Shown piece by piece: positions 1 through 5,293 of a DNA stretch of 5,293 nucleotides. The stretch comes from an uncultured Opitutia bacterium. GTDB lineage: Bacteria > Verrucomicrobiota > Verrucomicrobiia > Opitutales > UBA953. Both the position numbers and the translations under genes were made by a program. Under the pieces are notes generated by a model. The model was not told the DNA's origin and made no database searches. It worked only from the letters and a program-made list of their open reading frames with translations. Location: assembly GCA_903910245.1 (NCBI GenBank), contig CAIVYX010000219.1, forward strand, positions 1-5,293. The letters are read 5' to 3'. Numbering within the stretch: position 1 is the stretch's first letter; the number at the start of each line of letters is the position of its first letter.

Positions 1-3000
1 AACGTCGCGAAGCCCTCAATAAGCTCGGCGGCGTCGATACCAATCTCGCGCGCATCACCGACGTCGTCAGCGAAGTCGGCCGCCAGATCGCCACGCTTCG
101 CCGTCAGGCTGCCAAAGCTCTCCGCTTCCGTCGCCTACGTCACCGCTTCACGCACCTCGACCTCGCCTGGCATGCCAAGCAGTTCGGTGACCGTCGCTCC
201 CAGGTTACCACGCTCGAGACCAACGCCACCGCTTGTCGCGACGAAGTCACCGCGCTGACCGACGGCCTGCGCGATCGCGAGGCCGCGCTCCTCCAGATGC
301 GGGCCCGTCGCACCGAACTGGCCGAGCAGGTTCAGCTTGCCCAGCAGGCCCTTTTCGAACTCCGGACCGCGCGCGATAACGCCGAGAACGAGGCCCGCAC
401 TTCCGACCTCCGCTCAGACGATCTTTCCTCCCGTCTCGGAGAAGTCCGCCGTGAAGCCCAGGAGGCCGAACTCTCGATCGCCGAATACGAGATGCGCTTG
501 CGCGGCAGCTCTGACGCTAAGTCGACCGCCGCCGGTTCCGTCTCCGCCACCGACGCTGCCTACCGCGAGAAAACCGCGCAGGTCGAAGAAGTCGCCCGAC
601 AGGTCGTCGAGGCCGAGAACCTTCTCCGCCGTGCCCGTCAGGATATCCTTATCGCTGAAGGCGAGATGACCCGCGCCCGCGGCGACGTCACCAACCTCGA
701 AGTCGATTTGCGTGGCTACCAGTCGCGTCACGTCGATCTCTCTGCTTCTCTGAGCCAGGCGAAGCAGGAGCGCGAGGCGCTCGAACGCCGCGTCACCGAG
801 TGCGGCGCCGTCGTCACGACGCGCCATGGCGAACTCCAAGCTACCCGCACCACCGAACAGGAAGCCACCGAGAAAGGCCGCGACCTTCTGAACGATTTTC
901 GCGCGCTCCAGCAGACCATCTCCGAGCAGGATCGTAAGGTCGCCAAGCTCTCCGCTCAGCTCGGTTTACTTGAGCAGATGCAGTCCCGGCTCGAAGGCTT
1001 CTCCGAGGCCGCCAAGGCCGTGCTCCGCGGCGAATTCTCTGAAGAGCTCCGCACGGGCAAGGCCTCGGCCCTCGCTGACCTCGTCACGGTCGTCGACATC
1101 TCCGCCGCCGCCGCGCTCGAGAATATCCTGGGCGCCGCCTCCGAAGCCGTCGCCCTCGACTCCGCTGAATTCCTGCCGGGCATCGTCGCCAAGATGGGCG
1201 AACGCCAGCTGGGCCGGGCGGTCTTCCAGGTCGAGGCTCCGCCGGCTTCCCGCTCCGGTTCCGCTGCACCCGGCTGGCTCCGTGCCGCCACCTCCGCTGT
1301 GCAGGCGAAGTCTCCCGACCACGCCCGCCTCGTCGCTAATCTTTTCGACGGCTGCTTCATCTGCTCGTCCCTCGGCGATTTCATCAGCTGGTGGCGCGCT
1401 AACCCGGGATTCGAATTCTTCCTCGTCGCGACCACCGACGGCGACCTCGTCGATCGTCGCGGACTCGTCTACGCCGGTAAGCCTCGTAAGGCCGCCGCCA
1501 ACTCCGGTTCAGGCGTCTTCTCCCGCGAAAGTGAAATCCGCTCCGTCCGCGCCAGCCTTGAGTCCGAGAATGATCAGCTGACGACGCTCAACGAGAAGGC
1601 CCTCGGTATCCAGTCCGCGATGGACGCCAACGAACTCGATGTCTCGGCCGCCCGCGATGCCACGCAATTCGCTGCCCAGGAACTTTCCGTTGCCCAGGCC
1701 GACGAGCGCTCCGCTCGTCAGACCCTCACCACAGCCGATGACCGTATCAGTCGCGAGGAACGCCAGCTGGCTGAAATCGAGAATTCGAAGTCGGAAGCGC
1801 TGCAGCGTCGTGACCGCGCCCAGGTCACCCTCACCGCCAAAGACGTCCAGGTCGCCGAACTCCGTGCCTCAATCACTTCCGGCGAGGTCCAGCTCGAGTC
1901 CGCCCGCGCCGAATCCGATCTCCGCCGTAACGCCTTGGGCGAAGCCCGCCTCCTCCACGCCGAACAGCGTCAGCGCCTTGAACTCGTCGGCCGCGAGCTG
2001 GCCGACCTTGAATCGCGTCGCGCCGAAGCCGTCGCCCGCCTGAATTCACGTCGCATCGAAGCCCAGCAGAACGAGAAGCTCATCGGCGAGCTCAAGGCTC
2101 AGGCCACCGGCGCCCGGGAGACTTCCGCCCGACTCGCCAGCGAGATTGAGACCTCTAACTCCGGACTCAATGACCTGCGCGGTTCTCTTCATGAGACCGA
2201 CGCGGTTGTCGAATCCGAAGACCGCGTGCTTTCCGTCGACCGCGACCACCTCCGCGTCGCTGATACTCGCCTCAAAGGGCTCGAAGTCTCGCTCGCCGAG
2301 CAGACATCGCAGTGTGGCTTCATCGTCGAGAAGGTCCAGTCCGATCATCAGCTCGACGTCGCCGAAGTCGACTGGCGCCTCCAGCTCTGGCTCTCGGATG
2401 GCGAACCGGAAGGTATCTCCAGCTTCGACGACCTCGAGGAGACCGATGAAGAAGGCTCCCGCCCAGCCCCTAAGGCCGTCGTCCGTCGCGGCGAACCGAC
2501 CGCCGAAGACCTTACCTCGATGGAGTCCGCCGATTGGCCGCCCCTCGTCCGCGAGATCGCCGAACTGCGCGACCGCATGGCCGGCATGGGCTCCATTAAC
2601 CTTGTCGCCGTCGAGGAATATTCCTCCCTGCGCGACCGCCATGATTTCCTCACCAAGCAGAGTGATGACCTCTGGAAGGCCAAGGAAGAGCTCACCAAGG
2701 CGATCGAGGAACTCAATCAGACCTCGCTCAAGCTCTTTACCGACACCTTCGAGCAGGTGCGCAAGAACTTCAAGTTCACCTTCGAGCGCCTCTTTGACGG
2801 CGGCACGGCTGACCTTGCCATGGTCCAAGCCGAGGACCCGCTTGAAAGTGGTATCGAAATCATCGCCCAACCTCCGGGCACCAAGCTGCGTGGCATCTCG
2901 CTCCTTTCCGGCGGCCAGCGTACCATGACCGCGGTCGCGCTGCTCTTCGCCATCTACATGGTGAAGCCCTCGCCGCTGTGCGTGCTCGACGAGCTCGACG

Positions 3001-3236
3001 CTCCGCTCGATGACGCCAACGTGAACCGCTTTACGGACATCATCCGCGAGTTTACCCGTTTCTCCCAGTTCTTGGTAATCACCCATAATAAGCGTACCGT
3101 CTCCGCGGCCGACGATATTTTCGGGGCGACCATGCAGGAGAAGGGCGTCACCCGCCTGTTCTCGATGCGTTTCAATAAGGATCGCGGCGAGGCCGAACCG
3201 AACCAGCCGGGTGGCGGGTTCACGATGGCCCGCTGA
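1..3236 (+). CDS. smc: Chromosome segregation protein SMC, 5'-truncated by the window edge
   Basis: SMC is the ATPase subunit of bacterial condensin. It acts in the cytoplasm on DNA as a dimer, usually with ScpA and ScpB, to compact and segregate chromosomes. The frame is open from base 3, giving 1077 visible residues. The first ones (RREALNKL, then a heptad-rich stretch) match the start of the first SMC coil, so roughly 170 N-terminal residues with Walker A lie outside the window. Visible order, in window residue numbers: coiled coil about 1-340; hinge about 343-490, with a family-like AALENILGAASEAVALDS segment and KMGERQLGRAVF; return coil about 505-798; acidic/proline-rich break 799-847; a GSINLVAVEEY segment near 866; then the C-terminal ATPase lobe. 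That lobe has LSGGQ at 968-972, Walker B LCVLDE with Asp996 and Glu997, D-loop APLDDAN, and H-loop His1028 in ITHNKRT. All C-lobe ATPase motifs are intact. Estimated full length is near 1250 residues, slightly long for bacterial SMC (about 1190). Confidence 0.97.
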   Translation, partial: RREALNKLGGVDTNLARITDVVSEVGRQIATLRRQAAKALRFRRLRHRFTHLDLAWHAKQFGDRRSQVTTLETNATACRDEVTALTDGLRDREAALLQMRARRTELAEQVQLAQQALFELRTARDNAENEARTSDLRSDDLSSRLGEVRREAQEAELSIAEYEMRLRGSSDAKSTAAGSVSATDAAYREKTAQVEEVARQVVEAENLLRRARQDILIAEGEMTRARGDVTNLEVDLRGYQSRHVDLSASLSQAKQEREALERRVTECGAVVTTRHGELQATRTTEQEATEKGRDLLNDFRALQQTISEQDRKVAKLSAQLGLLEQMQSRLEGFSEAAKAVLRGEFSEELRTGKASALADLVTVVDISAAAALENILGAASEAVALDSAEFLPGIVAKMGERQLGRAVFQVEAPPASRSGSAAPGWLRAATSAVQAKSPDHARLVANLFDGCFICSSLGDFISWWRANPGFEFFLVATTDGDLVDRRGLVYAGKPRKAAANSGSGVFSRESEIRSVRASLESENDQLTTLNEKALGIQSAMDANELDVSAARDATQFAAQELSVAQADERSARQTLTTADDRISREERQLAEIENSKSEALQRRDRAQVTLTAKDVQVAELRASITSGEVQLESARAESDLRRNALGEARLLHAEQRQRLELVGRELADLESRRAEAVARLNSRRIEAQQNEKLIGELKAQATGARETSARLASEIETSNSGLNDLRGSLHETDAVVESEDRVLSVDRDHLRVADTRLKGLEVSLAEQTSQCGFIVEKVQSDHQLDVAEVDWRLQLWLSDGEPEGISSFDDLEETDEEGSRPAPKAVVRRGEPTAEDLTSMESADWPPLVREIAELRDRMAGMGSINLVAVEEYSSLRDRHDFLTKQSDDLWKAKEELTKAIEELNQTSLKLFTDTFEQVRKNFKFTFERLFDGGTADLAMVQAEDPLESGIEIIAQPPGTKLRGISLLSGGQRTMTAVALLFAIYMVKPSPLCVLDELDAPLDDANVNRFTDIIREFTRFSQFLVITHNKRTVSAADDIFGATMQEKGVTRLFSMRFNKDRGEAEPNQPGGGFTMAR

Positions 3237-3279
3237 GGTCGCTTGCTTTGGTTGGTCTGAGCGGTAGGATGAGCGAGTC

Positions 3280-4389
3280 ATGCTCCGTCATCTTACCGCG
3301 CTTGTCCTCTTGCCGGCCATGGCCCTCGCCGGTGTCTCCTTTGATACCGATGTCCGCCCGATCAACCGCAACAACGCCGGTGCGAGCTACGCTGATATGC
3401 TGGCCCGCATTATGCCGGCGGTCGTCAGCATCCGGACCGCCGAAGTCATCCCTCAGGCCGTCCTGGATCGTTACCGGGGCCGCATCGACAAGGATAGGGT
3501 CCTCAAGGATGAGAAAACCGGCGAGACGCTCATGCCGACCGGCCTGGGCTCCGGCACGATCATCCATCCTGAGGGCTACGTCATCACCAACCGGCACGTC
3601 GTACTGAAGGCCGACCGCGCCACCGTTTCCGATACCGTCATCGTCCAGCTGCAGGACCGCCGCGAATTCCGCGCCAAGGTGCTCGGCGTCGATGCGGGTA
3701 GCGACATAGCTGTATTGAAGATTGAGGGCCGCAACCTGCCGTTCGCCAAGTTCACTGACAGCGAGAAAGCCCGCGTAGGAGATGTTGTCTTCGCCATCGG
3801 TAATCCTCTCGACGCCGGCATCACCGTCACCTCTGGCATCGTGTCCGCACTCGGGCGCTCCGGAAAGCAGGGGATGGGCATGGCTTTCGAGGATTTCATC
3901 CAGACCGATGCGGCAATCAATCCAGGTAATAGCGGCGGGCCTCTCATTGATTTCGAAGGCCGACTGCTAGGCATGAACACCGCGATCAAGTCTGGCACCG
4001 GCGGCAGTATCGGCCTCGGCTATTCCATCCCAGCCAATCTCATTGTTTCCGTCGCGACGGATCTGGCGAACGGCGGCAAGGTCGTCCGCGGGCTCATTGG
4101 AGTCCAAGGCGAAGACCTCTCCCTCGCGGAAGCCACCAAGCTCAATCTCGGGAAGAACGGTGCGGTGCGCGTCTCGCTCATCAGCGATGGCCTACCGGCG
4201 GCGAAAGCGGGTCTGAGGGTGGGTGACATCATCGTGGCTTTGGACGGAAAGCCTTTCGAGAATTGGAACGAGCTGCGTCTGGCGATTTCCCGCCGCAAGC
4301 CGGGCGAGGTCCTGATGGTCAACTTCATCCGCGAAGGCCGCGGTTCGCTGGCACGTGTGACGGTAGCCGAGCGCGCGCTCGACCGTTGA
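3280..4389 (+). CDS. htrA: HtrA/DegP-type periplasmic serine protease (S1C family) with one PDZ domain
   Basis: This is a 369-residue trypsin-fold protease of the HtrA group, which degrades or senses misfolded envelope proteins. Residues 1-17 look like a Sec signal peptide: MLRH, hydrophobic LTALVLLPAMA, and an ALA cleavage site before Gly18. The mature protein should therefore be soluble in the periplasm. The catalytic triad is complete: His106 in TNRHVV, Asp142 in SDIAVLKI, and Ser218 in NPGNSGGPL. The GLGYSIPAN motif at 245-253 is also typical. A single PDZ domain spans about 270-365, beginning with the RGLIGV carboxylate-binding loop and including GLRVGDIIVALDGKP. E. coli DegP and DegQ have two PDZ domains and DegS has one, so length and layout are DegS-like, but DegS keeps an uncleaved anchor and this N-terminus looks cleavable. 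The ATG at 3280 is the first possible start: an in-frame TAG sits at 3265-3267 with no start codon between. A weak AGGA (3266-3269) lies 10 bases upstream. The gene follows smc by 43 bases. Confidence 0.96.
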   Translation: MLRHLTALVLLPAMALAGVSFDTDVRPINRNNAGASYADMLARIMPAVVSIRTAEVIPQAVLDRYRGRIDKDRVLKDEKTGETLMPTGLGSGTIIHPEGYVITNRHVVLKADRATVSDTVIVQLQDRREFRAKVLGVDAGSDIAVLKIEGRNLPFAKFTDSEKARVGDVVFAIGNPLDAGITVTSGIVSALGRSGKQGMGMAFEDFIQTDAAINPGNSGGPLIDFEGRLLGMNTAIKSGTGGSIGLGYSIPANLIVSVATDLANGGKVVRGLIGVQGEDLSLAEATKLNLGKNGAVRVSLISDGLPAAKAGLRVGDIIVALDGKPFENWNELRLAISRRKPGEVLMVNFIREGRGSLARVTVAERALDR

Positions 4390-4391
4390 GC

Positions 4392-5165
4392 ATGCGGGCG
4401 CTCTCCACATTCCGTAATCTGACTGGTGGCCGGATCCCCCCGCTGACCCGTACCGCGCTGCTTTCTGGGCTTGGGCTCTTCCTGCTTGCGCTGCTGGTCT
4501 TCAAGCCAGGCGCCGGGGGCGATGATCCGGCTCAGCCTTTGACCAATGGGGTGCGCCTGGTGGCGCCGGGCGACGCTCGGACTGAGAGCGTCGTGCTGCT
4601 GGATACCTCTGCCGTGTACTTTCCTGCCAAGTCGGTTTTGGGTGGGGTCGGGCGTATTGAGATTGGCCAACCGGAAGATGCCCCTTTTGCCAAATCTAAC
4701 CCGGCCCTTCAGTTCGACCCCTCCCGGCCTCTGGGGAAGGAGTCCACCCTCCAAGTACCTCGTCGGGAAACTCCTGCGCCAGCCAGAGCAGTCCCGTTGG
4801 CGGAGGCCGCCCCTTTTACCACTTTTGGAACCCAAAGTTACACGGGTGAGGGGCTCCCTGCGCGGGCCGCTTTTTTCGAGGTTTATCCGATGGGTGGGAG
4901 TAATAAGCCTATTATCAGCGGGAAAATTACCCACTTTAATGATAAAAAAGGAATTAAGGACGATTTAATTACAAAAAACCACCCATTTAAGTCAATATTT
5001 GAGGTAATTTTGAGCGTAGACTCCTTTGGGAAGGGCCCCCTCGGGAGTGACGTGAGACATTCAGGCTCACAGCCGCTGGACGAGGCCATCCGTCGATGGG
5101 CGGCTGGGGTCGATTGGGCAGGGCAGCTACCCCCCGGGGCGTACCGCCTGATCGTGGGTCCGTAA
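4392..5165 (+). CDS. Membrane-anchored protein of unknown function with TonB-like layout
   Basis: I do not recognise a named family. The product is 257 residues. It has a short basic N-terminus (residues 1-19), one strongly hydrophobic segment (about 20-38, with no obvious signal peptidase site), a proline- and alanine-containing middle region (about 98-145, including PAPARAVPLAEAAP), and a C-terminal domain (about 200-257). The tail has the pattern SVDSFGKG, then SGSQPLDEAIRRWA, then LPPGAYRLIVGP. This resembles the order of elements in TonB C-terminal domains (strand, glycine turn, SSG..LD.A helix, strand), so an inner-membrane anchor with a periplasmic tail is inferred. No ExbB or ExbD gene is visible, so a true TonB role is unproven. 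The ATG at 4392 was chosen because it lies 2 bases after the protease stop and places the hydrophobic segment near the N-terminus. The frame is open upstream to 4263, inside the protease gene. No clear Shine-Dalgarno is present, so translational coupling is likely. Codons for residues 171-206 are strikingly AT-rich. Confidence 0.85.
   Translation: MRALSTFRNLTGGRIPPLTRTALLSGLGLFLLALLVFKPGAGGDDPAQPLTNGVRLVAPGDARTESVVLLDTSAVYFPAKSVLGGVGRIEIGQPEDAPFAKSNPALQFDPSRPLGKESTLQVPRRETPAPARAVPLAEAAPFTTFGTQSYTGEGLPARAAFFEVYPMGGSNKPIISGKITHFNDKKGIKDDLITKNHPFKSIFEVILSVDSFGKGPLGSDVRHSGSQPLDEAIRRWAAGVDWAGQLPPGAYRLIVGP
4912..4940 (+). promoter_or_regulatory. Possible internal sigma-70-like promoter inside the third gene
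   Basis: TTATCA (4912-4917, four of six to TTGACA) and TTTAAT (4935-4940, five of six to TATAAT) are separated by exactly 17 bases. They sit in an AT-rich island within an otherwise GC-rich coding region and point toward the tRNA about 330 bases downstream. AT-rich DNA yields such matches by chance, so this is only a candidate. Confidence 0.2.
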
Positions 5166-5205
5166 GGGGGCCTAGAAGGGGTGTAAAACCCTTGCAAAAA
5201 TCCGC

Positions 5206-5211
5206 TTGACG
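5206..5211 (+). promoter_or_regulatory. Possible -35 element of the tRNA promoter
   Basis: TTGACG at 5206-5211 matches five of six bases of the sigma-70 -35 consensus and lies 60 bases before the tRNA start, in the only intergenic gap that could hold a tRNA promoter. The -10 is poor: at 17-base spacing the hexamer is CATTCA (5229-5234), and at 19-base spacing it is TTCAAA (5231-5236). The start point therefore cannot be fixed. The remainder of 5166-5271 shows nothing else I can support; a short AAGGG/CCCTT inverted repeat at 5176-5193 has no T-run after it. Confidence 0.3.
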
Positions 5212-5271
5212 GTGGGGTTTTCGATGGTCATTCAAACCCTTCCCTTCGCGTCTTCAGTACGTTGACGGTTC

Positions 5272-5293
5272 GCCCCTGTAGCTCAGTTGGCAG
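5272..5293 (+). tRNA. tRNA gene, 5' end only (isotype not determinable)
   Basis: The last 22 bases match the start of a tRNA. There is a 7-base acceptor strand GCCCCTG (5272-5278), T8 and A9 (5279-5280), then the D-arm start GCTCAGTTGGCAG. Bases 5279-5290 fit the internal A-box consensus TRGCNNAGYNGG at every position. The anticodon, the T-arm and the acceptor complement lie outside the window, so the amino acid cannot be read. It lies 106 bases after the preceding stop codon, on the same strand. Confidence 0.9.

Noticed and set aside
1..296. Treating the first 296 bases as non-coding, with smc starting at the ATG at 294-299
   Set aside because: The smc frame is open from base 3 and encodes typical SMC coil-start residues, so the ATG there is internal.
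2046..3281. Long minus-strand open frame (411 codons) opposite smc
   Set aside because: It lies opposite a well-supported smc region holding LSGGQ, Walker B and H-loop. Long antisense frames are expected from the strong C/G third-position bias, and the translation shows no recognisable domain.
4263..4391. Upstream extension of the third gene into the protease gene
   Set aside because: The frame is open, but this stretch overlaps the PDZ domain coding sequence and would add 43 residues before the membrane segment. The ATG 2 bases after the protease stop is the more natural start.
4852..4876. GC-rich stretch followed by T6 inside the third gene, resembling an intrinsic terminator
   Set aside because: I could only pair CCC with GGG plus a bulged GG/CC, so no stable stem forms, and the T-run encodes Phe codons in a continuous frame.
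4020..4934. Minus-strand open frame of 304 codons opposite the protease PDZ region and the third gene
   Set aside because: The + strand carries a clear PDZ domain and a coupled gene here. The antisense product is Arg/Pro/Ser-rich without domain features.
5176..5193. AAGGG/CCCTT hairpin after the third gene as a terminator
   Set aside because: The stem is only 5 base pairs with an 8-base loop, and it is followed by GCAAAAA on the + strand with no T-run; the minus strand has no T-run after it either.

Overview
The window carries a dense, one-directional cluster on the + strand. In order it holds the 3' nine-tenths or so of an smc gene (condensin ATPase), a complete HtrA/DegP-type periplasmic serine protease gene, a complete gene for a small membrane-anchored protein of unknown function, a 106-base intergenic gap, and the first 22 bases of a tRNA gene cut off by the window edge. 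No mobile element, CRISPR array, rRNA gene or credible minus-strand gene was seen.

The organism is a GC-rich bacterium. Hand counts give 58 to 70% GC in sample stretches of smc, with strong preference for C or G at third codon positions. It is probably diderm, because the protease has a Sec signal peptide and the third protein has a TonB-like layout. The style of the SMC protein and of the small protein beside the protease reminds me of Verrucomicrobiota (Opitutae-like). That is an impression from memory; nothing in the window proves the taxonomy.

Layout: smc enters from the left already past its N-terminal ATPase lobe. It shows one coiled-coil arm, the hinge, the return arm, an acidic/proline-rich break in the coil, and the C-terminal ATPase lobe (signature motif, Walker B, D-loop, H-loop), ending at 3236. 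After 43 bases with no visible terminator, the protease runs from 3280 to 4389. The third gene starts 2 bases after the protease stop (4392 to 5165), so these two are very likely translated from one message. The intergenic gap before the tRNA has a -35-like TTGACG but no convincing -10.

The protease and the third protein are both predicted to act outside the cytoplasmic membrane, so they may form a small envelope unit, while smc acts on the chromosome and is probably linked only by position. The most unusual sequence feature is a sharp AT-rich island (24 G+C in 90 bases, 4921-5010) inside the third gene. It stays in frame, encodes a Lys/Ile/Asn/Phe-rich stretch just before a TonB-C-like tail, and contains a fair sigma-70-like promoter match.
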